DNA from: CAYQJS01 sp964417895
GTDB lineage: Bacteria; Chloroflexota; UBA6077; SHYK01
DNA: 64,000 nt
Assembly: GCA_964417895.1 (NCBI GenBank)
Contig: CAYQJS010000001.1
Span: 124,001 to 188,000, forward strand
Direction: 5' to 3'
Part shown: positions 34,882-45,293 of the stretch, piece by piece
Layout: every line of letters begins with the position of its first letter
How positions within the stretch are numbered: position 1 is the first letter of the stretch
The notes under the pieces: generated by a model
Told to the model about the DNA's origin: nothing
The model's database searches: none
What the model saw: only the letters and a program-made list of their open reading frames with translations
Made by a program: the position numbers and the translations under genes

Positions 34882-36600
34882 ATGGCGAAGGCTCGTGTAC
34901 GTTTGATGTCAGCGGCAGCCGCTGTAGCAGCGGTGCTCCTCGGTGCCTGCGCGCCCGTGCCGGCCACGGCACCGCCCGGCTCGGGCCTCCAGAGCCAGGC
35001 GGAGCGCACGCCGAAGTCGATAACTCTGGGCATTAGACGAGAGCCTACCGGGTTGCAGCGCTACCTCGAGGGCTCCCTCAACTCGTCGGCGAGCGCCAAT
35101 GCATGGCTGATGGTCCACGACGCGCTGACCATCGAAGACAAGGGGAAAGGGGTAGGGGTTCACAAGCCCAGCCTGGCGGTGGACTTGATCTCCACGGAGA
35201 AGGGCACTTGGCGCATCAATCCCGACGGCACTATGGATACGACGTGGAGGTTCCATCCGACCAGATGGCATGACGGGACGCCGCTTACCTCGGATGATCT
35301 CCTCTTCGCGTACACCGTCTACACCGACCGGGCCATCCCCAACAGCCTCGGGAACTCGGCCCGACAGATGCAGTCGGCGACGACGCCGGATGCTCACACT
35401 ATCACCATCCACTGGTCCTCGATCTTCATGAGCGCACAGGAGGCGCCGGGCCTCATACCCATGCCGAGGCACTTGCTGGAGGAGCTGTATCAGACCGATA
35501 AGGCCAACTTCCCGAGAAGCACTCGTTTTACGACGGACTTCGTCGGCGTTGGTCCGTACCGAATCGCGAACTGGGTGCAGAGCTCCCACATGGAGCTGGC
35601 CGCGTTCGACGGGTACTGGCGTGGCCGGCCTGCTATCGACACGGTCATCCTCCGCTTCATCGGCGATCCCAATGCGATGATCGCCAACATCCTGGCGGGT
35701 GCCGTGGACGCCATCCTCCCGCCCGGTCCTGATCTCGAGGCTGCCATCGAGATCAGGCGCCGCTGGGAGGGCACCGGCAACCACGTCCTCGCGTTCCCGA
35801 AGACGAACATCACGTTCATCTACGTGCAGTTTCGCCCGGACTACGTTCGCCCGCGAACCGGATTGACCAACCTGCAGACGAGACAGGGGTTCTATCACGC
35901 CATCGATCGTGAGGCCCTCAGCCAGATTGCGACCCACGGGCTGGTACCGGTCGCCGACAGCTGGATCGGTCCTTCGGATGCGATGCGGCCCGACCTCGAA
36001 GCCTGGATCCCGAAGTATCCCTTTGATCCAGCGCGCGCGCAGCAACTGATCGCCGAAGGCGGCTGGGTCCGTGGTGCCGACGGCATCCTGGTGCACCAAA
36101 CCACGGGTGAGCGCTTCGAGATCGAGGTGCGGGCCAGGAGCAGCGAGTTCGAGAGGGCAGCGAACGTAATCGCCAGCGACTGGAAGAACGTGGGCGCACA
36201 GACAAGCCTCCACGTCGTCCCGGCCGCGCTGGCCGACGATCGGAGCCAGGAAGGGTCCGCGCCGGGCGCCCTGGTCGCATCTTCCGTTATCACCGCGCTC
36301 ATGGAGGACCGGCTGCACTCGAAGACTACCATGGGGCCTGAGAATAACTGGTTCGGCAAGAACCAGGGCGGGTACCACAATCCGAGAGCAGACGCCGTCT
36401 ACGACCGACTGGAAGCGACCATCGACCCGCGCGAGCGCGTTGGGCTGCACCGCGAGCTCGTACAGGTGATTCTGGGCGACGTCGCCATCATGCCGCTTCA
36501 TTGGAACATCGACACGGTCCTCGCGTTGAGAGGTGTAAAGGCCGACGCCATCAAGTACGACGACGCCTGGAACTTCTTCGAGTGGGACATGGTGAAGTAA
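34882..36600 (+). CDS. family-5 solute-binding lipoprotein, copy D
   Basis: 572 residues starting at ATG 34882 after AAGGAGGAG. The lipobox is in AAVAAVLLGAC. The core reads GTWRINPDGTMDTTWRFHPT with RWHDGTPLTSDDLLFAYTVY, then GVGPYRIANW and VADSWIGPSDAMRP, placing it with copies A and C (subfamily 1). It ends DDAWNFFEWDMVK. It stands between two MmgE-LLM pairs (LLM 36 bases before, MmgE 25 bases after) and is probably co-transcribed with both. Confidence 0.9.
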   Translation: MAKARVRLMSAAAAVAAVLLGACAPVPATAPPGSGLQSQAERTPKSITLGIRREPTGLQRYLEGSLNSSASANAWLMVHDALTIEDKGKGVGVHKPSLAVDLISTEKGTWRINPDGTMDTTWRFHPTRWHDGTPLTSDDLLFAYTVYTDRAIPNSLGNSARQMQSATTPDAHTITIHWSSIFMSAQEAPGLIPMPRHLLEELYQTDKANFPRSTRFTTDFVGVGPYRIANWVQSSHMELAAFDGYWRGRPAIDTVILRFIGDPNAMIANILAGAVDAILPPGPDLEAAIEIRRRWEGTGNHVLAFPKTNITFIYVQFRPDYVRPRTGLTNLQTRQGFYHAIDREALSQIATHGLVPVADSWIGPSDAMRPDLEAWIPKYPFDPARAQQLIAEGGWVRGADGILVHQTTGERFEIEVRARSSEFERAANVIASDWKNVGAQTSLHVVPAALADDRSQEGSAPGALVASSVITALMEDRLHSKTTMGPENNWFGKNQGGYHNPRADAVYDRLEATIDPRERVGLHRELVQVILGDVAIMPLHWNIDTVLALRGVKADAIKYDDAWNFFEWDMVK

Positions 36601-36624
36601 ACAGCCGCGGGTAAGGAGGGTCAG

Positions 36625-38034
36625 ATGGCAACGACGACGGGAACGACGCCGCTCGCGGAGACTTTGGCGTCGTTCGCGGTGAAATTCGACCTGAAGCGCT
36701 CCGCGGCCCGCGATGCGCTCGTCGAGAAGGCGAAGATGCACATCCTCGACGGAATCGGCGTGGGACTCGCCTCGACGACCATGGAGGACCACTACGCCGA
36801 CGCCCTGCTCCAGTTCGTGCGCCAGATGCAGAGTGCGCCCGACTGCACTCTGATCGGTTGCGGCGAGCGAGCCGCCCCGCCGCTGGCGGCGCTATACAAC
36901 GGCAGCCTCATCCACGGCATCGAGTTCGACGATCGTTACCTGCCGCGCGTGGTCCATACAGAGTCGTTCGGGGTCCCCACGGCGCTGGCGCTCGCGGAGC
37001 AGCGCGGCTTGGACGGCTGGGCCTTGCTGGAGGGCTGGCTCATCGCCGCCGAGGTGGCCGTGCGTCTAGCCTCGGGCTGCAACGAAGAGGGCCTGAACGG
37101 ATTCGGTTTTCACACCACGTCGATCTTCGGCACGTTCGGCGCGGCGGCGGCCGCCTCCCGGCTGCTGGGATTGAGTCCGGAGAGAGCGGCCGACGCTCTG
37201 TCGCTATCGATGAGCTTCACCTCCGGAACCACAGAGGGGTGGAATGAGGGCTCCGGGAGGAACAAGTCGATTCAGCCTGGCTGGGCAGCGATGAGTGGCG
37301 TCTCGGCCGCCCAGATGGCTGAGGCCGGGTACAAATGCGCGCACACCACGCTCGACGGCCGGCGGGGGTTGTTTGTTTCCCACGCCTGGAAAAACGGCTG
37401 GAGCGCGGACGCTGTGCTGGAAGACCTGGGCAGCACCTGGAAATGCCTGGACATCGCCTTCAAGCTCTACCCCGCCGGCGGCAGTCGCCACAACGTGATC
37501 GGCGCCACCGAACAGCTCGTCTTCGAGCACGACATCAAGCCCGACGAGGTCGAGCACATTGATGTCGAGGTTGCCTCTCAGTACGCCGACATGTTTGAGC
37601 GCAGCTATGAGCTGAGCTTTCGGCCGTCCTCTGGATACAACATGCACGGGTCGTGGCCGTGCAACATCGCGCGGATGATTCTCAGTCGCGAGATCGGGCC
37701 GCAGCACCTGACCATGGAGGCCGTGCACGATCCGGCGCTGCTCGCGATCGCCGACAAGGTGACGTGCCGACCCGGTACAGAGACGAACTACCCGGGAGAA
37801 GAGCGACCCACTACTGTTGCTATCCAGACGACCAGGGGCACTTTCACCAAGGTGCTTCGCAAGAGCGTTGGCAGCGCGAACGAGGTCAACATGGACCAGA
37901 TCGTGCGGAAGTTCCGACGAAACGCCGGCCTCGTGCTGCCCGAGGGCAGCGTCGACTCGCTGGTTGAGCTGGTCCTGGATCTAGACCAGCTGGACGACGC
38001 CCGACGGGTTACGAAGCTGGTCGTGCCAGAGTGA
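36625..38034 (+). CDS. MmgE/PrpD family protein
   Basis: 469 residues, ATG 36625 after AAGGAGG. Motifs: KAKMHILDGIGVGLAST, NGSLIHGIEFDDRYLPRVVH, FHTTSIFGTFGAAAAASRLL, SGTTEGWNEGSGRNKSIQPG, YNMHGSWPCNIARMILSREI. It resembles the 17215 gene in the FDDRYL-VVH block and the 14740 fragment at the N-terminus. It is followed 31 bases later by LLM copy 3, repeating the MmgE-LLM order. Confidence 0.9.
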   Translation: MATTTGTTPLAETLASFAVKFDLKRSAARDALVEKAKMHILDGIGVGLASTTMEDHYADALLQFVRQMQSAPDCTLIGCGERAAPPLAALYNGSLIHGIEFDDRYLPRVVHTESFGVPTALALAEQRGLDGWALLEGWLIAAEVAVRLASGCNEEGLNGFGFHTTSIFGTFGAAAAASRLLGLSPERAADALSLSMSFTSGTTEGWNEGSGRNKSIQPGWAAMSGVSAAQMAEAGYKCAHTTLDGRRGLFVSHAWKNGWSADAVLEDLGSTWKCLDIAFKLYPAGGSRHNVIGATEQLVFEHDIKPDEVEHIDVEVASQYADMFERSYELSFRPSSGYNMHGSWPCNIARMILSREIGPQHLTMEAVHDPALLAIADKVTCRPGTETNYPGEERPTTVAIQTTRGTFTKVLRKSVGSANEVNMDQIVRKFRRNAGLVLPEGSVDSLVELVLDLDQLDDARRVTKLVVPE

Positions 38035-38065
38035 GGATTGAGGACTCAGGACTGAGGTGGCGGCG

Positions 38066-39088
38066 ATGCGTGTAGGAACCAGCATCCATCCGCAGCTCGA
38101 CCCCGATCCCGTGGCCCCGCACCTTCGATTTGCCGAGTTGGTCAAGCAGGCGGAGGAGTACGGCTACAACCACGTTGGGCCGGGTGATGGGCAGGGCGGC
38201 CTCGAGCTGTTTTGTGCCACGACCCTCATCTCTACCCTTACGACTAGCCTCAAGGTGCGGGTGTCCGTGACGAACCCGATCACGCGCGACGTGGGGGTGA
38301 TGGCGGCCGGCGTCGCGTCGATCGAGGCCATCTCCGGCGGTCGCGCCTTCTTGCTCCTGGGGCGCGGGGACGGGGCTGTCAACAATGTCGGCAGGAAAGC
38401 GGGCACCGTTGACACGACTCGGCAATATCTCCTTTCGGTGCGTGAGCTGCTGGACAGCGGCGTGACGACCTACAAAGGGCGAACAGTGCGGCTGATGTGG
38501 CCGAAGCTACCCGCACGGAGGATCCCGCTGCACCTGGTCGCCGAGGGACCGCGCATGCTTCACCTGGCCGGCGAGATCGCCGATGGCGTGCTGATTGGCA
38601 CCGGACTGTCGCCGGAGATCATCGAGGACTCGCTCGACAGGGTCCATGCAGGCGCTCGCGCGGCGGGCCGCAACCCATCCGAGATCGAGGTCTGGTGGGG
38701 ATCGAGATTCGCCATCGCTCCGACCAGAGAGGCGGCACTGGAGGAGATCAAGGAGAGCCTGTCGTCAGCCGGGAACCACTCGCTGCGGGGGACCTACGAG
38801 GGAAAGATGATCCCGCCCGAGATCGAGGACCGCCTGCGGCGCTACCACGAGGGGTACGACTGGGCGGAGAAGGGCCGACGGCCGAAGGGCGGCAACGTGC
38901 GGCTGATGGAGGACCTCGGCCTCGAGGACTTCTTCATCGACCGCTTCGGCATTTGTGGGAGACCCGAGGAGGTGGTCGACCGCCTGCTCCAGCTCAGGTC
39001 CTACGGGATCGAGAACATCCAGCTCGGCACCCACACCGACCGGGACATCAAGCTGGTCGGCGAGAGAGTCCTGCCCTTCGTGGCGTAG
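38066..39088 (+). CDS. LLM-class flavin-dependent oxidoreductase (copy 3)
   Basis: 340 residues. I chose ATG 38066 (MRVGTSIHPQLDPDP), with GAGGTGG 5 bases upstream, over GTG 38057. Blocks: TNPITRDVGVMAAGVASIEA, LLLGRGDGAVNNVG, VTTYKGRTVRLMWP, VAEGPRMLHLAGEIADGVLI, AGNHSLRGTYEGKM. Its last ~56 bases and 43 bases downstream are repeated at 47262-47359, so its end marks the left edge of an 8.1-kb block of different content. Confidence 0.88.
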   Translation: MRVGTSIHPQLDPDPVAPHLRFAELVKQAEEYGYNHVGPGDGQGGLELFCATTLISTLTTSLKVRVSVTNPITRDVGVMAAGVASIEAISGGRAFLLLGRGDGAVNNVGRKAGTVDTTRQYLLSVRELLDSGVTTYKGRTVRLMWPKLPARRIPLHLVAEGPRMLHLAGEIADGVLIGTGLSPEIIEDSLDRVHAGARAAGRNPSEIEVWWGSRFAIAPTREAALEEIKESLSSAGNHSLRGTYEGKMIPPEIEDRLRRYHEGYDWAEKGRRPKGGNVRLMEDLGLEDFFIDRFGICGRPEEVVDRLLQLRSYGIENIQLGTHTDRDIKLVGERVLPFVA

Positions 39089-39131
39089 TCAATGGCTATC
39101 TTGAGTGGGTTCTCAATCCGGAGGAAGAGGC
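39033..39131 (+). repeat. long direct repeat, left copy (LLM 3' end plus downstream)
   Basis: 99 bases matching 47262-47359 with three substitutions and one missing base. The first ~50 bases (from ACACCGACCGGGACATCAAG onward) are identical. The left copy is the genuine 3' end of an intact LLM gene, so the right copy is the derived one. Confidence 0.92.
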
Positions 39132-39733
39132 GGATCTCTTCCAAGCCTATACTCGTTCTCCCCCAAGAAGCCTTCTCAGGCCTCGCACCACGGCTTGGTG
39201 ATGCTGTCCGGAGGAACGCCGGGACACCCCAGGCGGTTGCGGGTTCTGCGCCTGCGCGCTTACCCTGCGTGGAACGGCGTCTGGTTGGTTGTGTCGTAAG
39301 AACGGCAAATACTCTTCGACGTATGCGTGACAGTTAAGGCAGGTGAGGCGAGGGGGCCGAATCGCCTACTGCTCATCGATGCCTCGGCGAGCGCGCCCGG
39401 CGCGTAGCTGGACTCGTCGACCGGGCGCTCGGGGGCTGGCAGGTGAGGCACCCGCCGCCGCCACGGTCGGGGGCTCCCGGGCGTACGCCATCGACGGCGT
39501 GATTCGTTGGAGGAGCACGAGCAGAACTGCCAGCCGCCGAGACCTGTCGACGGCCGTAAGCGGAGTCCTGTAGCGGGCCGCGCTCGACGACGAGGTCTCC
39601 GCCTAGGTGCTGCGGCATGCCCTCGCCACCAGGTGTGCCCGGCGGCGCGGAGAGGATGTCGAGAACCGGCGGCCGGCTCCGACCTTATAGTGAGCGCGCC
39701 GGACGGGCGCGCACACCAGAAAGGAGCACCACG
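39132..39733. other. 602-bp region without a supported gene
   Basis: GC-rich DNA between the left direct repeat and the DGPF gene. I see no frame with recognisable motifs; both strands are interrupted by stops. It may hold the decayed edge of the inserted block. A ribosome-binding AAGGAG at 39721 belongs to the next gene. Confidence 0.6.
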
Positions 39734-40134
39734 ATGAAGTACATGCTGCTGATGAGCTCCGCGCCGGTTGCTGGCGTGCCACCGATCCACGAGTGGGCGC
39801 CCGAGGAGGTTAAGGCGAGTGGGGCCCACATGATGCAGATCCACCAGGAACTGACCGAGAGGGGTGAGCTGCTCGGTGCGGAGGCGCTCACCGGCCCGGA
39901 GGCGGCGAAGATCGTGACCAGCGACGGGGTGACCGCCCCGGTCGTGACCGACGGGCCGTTCCCCGAAGCGAAAGAGTTCCTGGCCGGCTTCTGGATGGTG
40001 GACGTGGAAAGCGAAGAGCGGGCGATCGAGATTGCCGCCCGGACCTCGGCCGCGCCGGGGCCGGGCGGTCGACCGACCCGCAGGCCGATCGAGGTCCGCC
40101 CGATCATGATCATGAGCGCGCCCGACCCGGCCTT

Positions 40135-40138
<4 letters not shown>
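39734..40138 (+). CDS. DGPF/YCII-domain protein
   Basis: 134 residues; ATG 39734 after AAGGAGCACCACG. The hallmark VTDGPFPEAKEFLAGFWMVD is present, with the N-terminal KYMLLMSS strand of the YCII fold. Such proteins are encoded next to ECF42-type sigma factors and are thought to take part in their control. The stop overlaps the sigma start as GTGA, as in the second pair at 45412. No catalytic role is established. Confidence 0.92.
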
Positions 40139-41364
<1,226 letters not shown>

Positions 41365-41420
41365 CTTCGCCACCCAAGGCGACGGGCGGAAACGGTCACC
41401 GCTGGGTCGATCCAGTTAGC

Positions 41421-41801
41421 TCACCAGGCGGACAGCTCGGTCAGCTGTATCAGGTTCCCGCATGTGTCATCAAAAATGGCGATGGTTGAACCTATCGTCT
41501 TGCTCGGCGGCGAAGTGAAAACCACCCCCAAGCCTGTCATGCGTTCGTACTCACGCTGAATGTCGTCGACAAAGAACATGGCCGCGCGTACCCCTTGCTG
41601 AAACAGTGCCTGTTGGTACGTCCTGGCGGCCGGGTTGTCGTTCGGCTCGAGTAAGAGCTGAACGCCATCCGGTTCCTCGGGTGAGACCACGGTCAGCCAT
41701 CCCGGAAAGTCCGCCTTCTTCACAAAGCCCAGGATATCGGTGTAGAAACGCAGGGCCTTATCTCGCTCGTCCACGTAGACGCTGGCTAGCTGGATCTTCA
41801 T
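41421..41801 (-). CDS. VOC/glyoxalase-fold protein
   Basis: 126 residues, ATG 41801 preceded by GGAGGGAAAGAG. One VOC repeat pair: KIQLASVYVDERDKALRFYT and VQLLLEPNDNPAAR in the first half, RAAMFFVDDIQREYERM and IAIFDDTCGNLIQLTEL in the second. These folds bind metals in dioxygenases, glyoxalases or resistance proteins; the Glu/His ligand pattern here does not fix a function. It is convergent with the sigma gene. Confidence 0.85.
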   Translation of the reverse strand: MKIQLASVYVDERDKALRFYTDILGFVKKADFPGWLTVVSPEEPDGVQLLLEPNDNPAARTYQQALFQQGVRAAMFFVDDIQREYERMTGLGVVFTSPPSKTIGSTIAIFDDTCGNLIQLTELSAW

Positions 41802-41934
41802 TCTCTTTCCCTCCGAAACTTGACGTCAGCGACTTCCCGCGTTTTGCTGCTTGTGACATCTTGATCTCCTTGTCACATCGGCTGAGTTTCGTTCGTCACT
41901 GATATGACGGAACAGGTCGAGGGAATGTGACCGA

Positions 41935-42600
41935 TGGACGAACACGACTGGCTGGCGGAGCGGTTCGAGGAGAGCCGTACCCACCTGAGGGCGGTGGCCT
42001 ACAGGATACTCGGCTCGCTGAGCGAGGCGGACGACGCCGTGCAGGAATCCTGGCTACGAATCAGCCGTCCGACACGAGCGGCATCCAGAACCTGGGCGGA
42101 TGGCTAACGACGGTCGTCGCGCGGGTGTGCCTGGACATGCTGCGGTCGCGCACGTCGCGGCGCGAGGAGCCTCTGGGCGCGCACGTGCCTGAGCCGATGG
42201 TGAGCCGTGAGGACGGGATCGACCCCGAGCGCGAGGCGCTACTGGCCGCCTCGGTCGGTCTCGCCCTGCTCGTGGTGCTCGAGACGCTGGCTCCCGCCGA
42301 GCGGGTCGCGTTCGTGCTGCACGATATGTTCGCCGTCCCCTTCGACGAGATCGCTCCCATCGTGCTCCGAGCCGACCACGCAGCCGTCCAGGCGGGCGCA
42401 TCGACCAAGATCCGCGCGGTGCGGCGGCGGTGGCCGAGACGTTCTCGGGGCGGGCCCGGGCCGCACAACCGGCGCTCGTCAATGGAGCCGTGGGACTCGT
42501 GTGGGCTCCGGGCGGAACGCCGCGTGTTGTATTCGGCTTCACGATCACGCGCGGGAAGATCGTCGAAATCGACCTGGTCGCTGCCCGTTTGTGCGCGTCA
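41935..42600 (+). pseudogene. ECF41/SigJ-type sigma factor, decayed
   Basis: Sigma region 2 begins intact at ATG 41935 (HDWLAERFEESRTHLRAVAY, LSEADDAVQESWLRIS). A frameshift follows near 42055-42066, after which SDTSGIQNLGGWLTTVVARV continues in another frame. Region 4 is cut at FDEIAPIV and joined (~42365) directly to the SnoaL-like C-terminal domain (LRADHAAVQAGASTKIR), removing ~50-60 codons. A second shift near 42420 moves to ARAAQPALVNGAVGLVWAPG and FTITRGKIVEIDLVA. It cannot make a working sigma factor. Assignment rests on the SigJ-like motifs and SnoaL extension. Confidence 0.85.
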
Positions 42601-42631
42601 GCCCGCCCTCCTGAGCGACGTGCGAGCGACC

Positions 42632-43378
42632 TCAGCGGGTCTGAGCCGCCAGGCCCTGGATAAGGACGTCGAGCCCGAACTCGAACCGCTCTTCGGGGCT
42701 GCCGCCGATCAGCTGGTACATGAGGGCGTTTATATTGGGGAAGCGGTCGGCCGGGAGCGACTCGAGGTAGCCGCGGAATAGATCCAGGACTTGCTCGGCC
42801 GGCATCGGTTCGCCCGTGGGCGACTGCATCCCCATGCTTTCCTCGACCCCGTACGTTCCTACAAAAAGCCCGAACAGGTCGCCAGCGTAGGCGCAGGTCC
42901 GCTCGGGTAGCCCGGCGGCGCGCATCAGCCCGAGCTGCCACTCGATGATGCGCATGAGGCTCGGGCCGATCGGGATGCGGCCGATGGTGAACCGCGCGAT
43001 GTCGCGATGCCCGCGGAGGACCGCTAGGGACTGGCGCAGATGCTCCTGGAGCTGCTCCTTCCAGCGGTGGGGCTCCGGCGGGGGAAGCTCGATCTCGCCG
43101 AGCACCCGGTCGATCACCAAACCGAGCAGCGCATCTTTGTTCTGCACGTGCCAGTAGAGCGATGCAGCACCGGTGCCGAGCTCCTCGGCGACCGCGCGCA
43201 TGCTCACGCCGTCTAATCCATCGCGGTCGAGCACCCGTAGGGCGGCTTCGACGATGGCGTCGCGGGTCAGGGGTGTGCGGGGGGTGGCGGCGGCCCGGGG
43301 GGAGCGCCACCAGGCCGGCTCCGGGATCTGGGCGGGCGCAGGGGGCGGCGGGGGTTGGTCAGTCGGTTCCAGAGTCAA
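42632..43378 (-). CDS. TetR-family transcriptional regulator (TetR_C_1 type)
   Basis: 248 residues. A proline-rich N-terminal tail (1-37) precedes the helix-turn-helix (TRDAIVEAALRVLDRDGLDG, SMRAVAEELGTGAASLYWHV). The C-terminal domain (~90-248) resembles the TetR tetracycline-repressor class. The start is TTG at 43378 with AAGGGGAA upstream. It is divergent from an FAD monooxygenase, with a near-perfect palindrome on the monooxygenase promoter, so it most likely represses that gene and responds to its substrate. Confidence 0.9.
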   Translation of the reverse strand: MTLEPTDQPPPPPAPAQIPEPAWWRSPRAAATPRTPLTRDAIVEAALRVLDRDGLDGVSMRAVAEELGTGAASLYWHVQNKDALLGLVIDRVLGEIELPPPEPHRWKEQLQEHLRQSLAVLRGHRDIARFTIGRIPIGPSLMRIIEWQLGLMRAAGLPERTCAYAGDLFGLFVGTYGVEESMGMQSPTGEPMPAEQVLDLFRGYLESLPADRFPNINALMYQLIGGSPEERFEFGLDVLIQGLAAQTR

Positions 43379-43444
43379 TTCCCCTTCTCGGTCTGCTTGA
43401 GTCTAGCAGAAATTCGAACGCAGATCGTTACTATCGAACGATGT

Positions 43445-43500
43445 TTGACAAACGACGCTCGACTCTGTAGAATGATGTTCTACCAAGGAACATCGTTCTA
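43445..43500 (+). promoter_or_regulatory. monooxygenase promoter overlapped by a TetR operator palindrome
   Basis: TTGACA (43445-43450) and TAGAAT (43468-43473), spacing 17. The -10 box is inside an inverted repeat: TAGAATGATGTTC (43468-43480) and GAACATCGTTCTA (43488-43500), 12 of 13 positions matching, with a 7-base centre. A related half-site GAACGATGTTTGAC lies at the -35. Binding here would block RNA polymerase. Confidence 0.85.
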
Positions 43501-43515
43501 GAGGAGGCCAAGGCG

Positions 43516-44841
43516 ATGTCAAGCGTGCAGATCGACCAACGAACCCGGGCAGTCATCATCGGGGGCGGCATCGCCGGCCCCGCAACAGCCATGGCACTGC
43601 AACGTGTTGGCATCGACGCGGTCGTCTACGAGGCGCACCCGCCCGTGGCCGAAGACGTGGGCTCCTATTTCACGATCACCACGAACGGGATCTACGCGCT
43701 ACGCGCGCTCGGCCTGGACGACATTGCGGTCGAGATCGGCTTCCCGGCTCGCCAGACGGTGTTGCTGAACGATCGCGGTCAGCGTCTGGCTGCCGTTCCG
43801 TTCGGCCGCGCCCTACCGGACGGAACGGTGAGTCAGACCATCAAACGCACCCGGCTGAGCCGCGCCTTGGTGGACGAGGCGATTCGCCGCGGCGTGACGG
43901 TGGAGTTTGGCAAGCGGCTGATCGATGCCTCGACAACGGCCAACGGCGGGGTCACGGCGCGCTTCGAGGATGGCTCGGAGGCAGCAGGCGATCTGCTGGT
44001 GGGCGCCGACGGCGTCCACTCGGTTATCCGCCGCCTCATCGATCCAGACGCACCCGCACCTCGGTACGTCGGGTTGGTCAATTTCGGAGGCTACACGGCT
44101 GGGGTGCAAGTCCCAGGCGAACCTGAGAGCTGGCACATGATCTTTGGTCGGCGCGCCTTCTTTGGGTACCAGGTGGACCCGCGGGGTGGCGTGGTCTGGT
44201 TTGCCAACGTGCCGCGGGGGCGGGTGAGCGCCGCCGAACTGGCGGCTACCAGCATAGCGACCTGGCAGGAGCACCTGGCCGAGCTCTTCGCCGACGATCG
44301 GGGTCCCGCTGTCGATCTCATTCGACAGGGCAAGCTCGAGCTGGCCGCCGATAACACCCACGATCTGCCACGGGTCCCGCGTTGGCACTCGGGTGCCATG
44401 GTGATTCTGGGCGACGCGGCCCACGCGCCGTCCCCCTCATCGGGGCAGGGCGCGTCGATGGCGATCGAGGACGCGGTCGTGCTGGCCAGGTGCCTAGGCG
44501 AAGGGCCCACGATTCCGGAGGCCTTTGCCGCCTACGACCGGCTGCGCCGCGGTCGAGTGGAGCGCATCGTTGCGCAGGGCGCCCGCAGCAGCAGCACGAA
44601 GACCCCGGGCGGGATGGGCCGCTGGCTGCGGGACGTCATGCTGAAGGCCGTCTTCCGGCTCTTCGTCACTGAAAAATCGCTGGCCTGGATGTATGAGTAC
44701 CGAGCCGACTTAGAGGGGTCGGCTTATCAGGCCGATGACGGTCCCAGGAAGCTCGCCCGTCTTCGCGAACAATCAGTTATCAAGACCGAGATTATTCGGG
44801 GAGAAGCCGGTCCCGACTATCCACCTGAGGCTCAAGCTTAA
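43516..44841 (+). CDS. FAD-dependent aromatic-type monooxygenase
   Basis: 441 residues, ATG 43516 after GAGGAGG. FAD-binding motifs of the p-hydroxybenzoate-hydroxylase fold: IIGGGIAGPATAMALQRVG (from ~17), DLLVGADGVHSVIRRLIDP and VILGDAAHAPSPSSGQGASM. The group hydroxylates aromatics or inactivates drugs such as tetracyclines and rifamycins; which applies cannot be told. The divergent TetR gene and operator suggest induction by a xenobiotic or substrate. Confidence 0.9.
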   Translation: MSSVQIDQRTRAVIIGGGIAGPATAMALQRVGIDAVVYEAHPPVAEDVGSYFTITTNGIYALRALGLDDIAVEIGFPARQTVLLNDRGQRLAAVPFGRALPDGTVSQTIKRTRLSRALVDEAIRRGVTVEFGKRLIDASTTANGGVTARFEDGSEAAGDLLVGADGVHSVIRRLIDPDAPAPRYVGLVNFGGYTAGVQVPGEPESWHMIFGRRAFFGYQVDPRGGVVWFANVPRGRVSAAELAATSIATWQEHLAELFADDRGPAVDLIRQGKLELAADNTHDLPRVPRWHSGAMVILGDAAHAPSPSSGQGASMAIEDAVVLARCLGEGPTIPEAFAAYDRLRRGRVERIVAQGARSSSTKTPGGMGRWLRDVMLKAVFRLFVTEKSLAWMYEYRADLEGSAYQADDGPRKLARLREQSVIKTEIIRGEAGPDYPPEAQA

Positions 44842-44875
44842 GCGCGCGGGTTGCCTGGTGGAATGCTGAAGCGCT

Positions 44876-45271
44876 TTAGCGCCAGATGCTGACGATGATG
44901 GCAATGACGAGCAGCTTCACCAGCCAGTCGCCCGCATGGATGGCGGCGAGCGTCCCGGGCACGTTCTCCCAGAGGACCGAGCCCACAAGAAGCACAGCTG
45001 GGAATCCGATCCACGCTGTGAGTCCGAGCAGCGATGCGCCCGTCCAATCCGCGATGCCGAGTCGTGTGGCAAGACCAGCCACTACCGAGGCGACCACCAG
45101 GCTCCGAACCAGCTCGACGACCATCATCCAGGCCGGCGGCGTGGTCATGGCCGCCGCGCCCACGCCGCGCGCAGAGCTGAGCTGCTCGCCAAACACGATG
45201 TACCACACGAAGCTCACCACGAACGCTGCGACGGCCGCCACAACGACGGCCAGGAAGTTCACTGTCAACAT
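44876..45271 (-). CDS. DUF1761 membrane protein
   Basis: 131 residues with four predicted membrane helices (VNFLAVVVAAVAAFVVSFVW, SLVVASVVAGLA, LLGLTAWIGFPAVLLVGSVL, LVKLLVIAIIVSIW). Start ATG 45271 with GGAGAACCCG upstream. The family has no assigned function. The intergenic region towards the DGPF gene has two palindromes, so the two divergent genes may be co-regulated. Confidence 0.85.
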   Translation of the reverse strand: MLTVNFLAVVVAAVAAFVVSFVWYIVFGEQLSSARGVGAAAMTTPPAWMMVVELVRSLVVASVVAGLATRLGIADWTGASLLGLTAWIGFPAVLLVGSVLWENVPGTLAAIHAGDWLVKLLVIAIIVSIWR

Positions 45272-45293
45272 CGGGTTCTCCTTCTTGTGCAGG

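Noticed and set aside
39132..39733. Integrase or transposase at the left edge of the 8.1-kb block
   Set aside because: I looked for recombinase motifs on both strands and found only short frames without recognisable residues.
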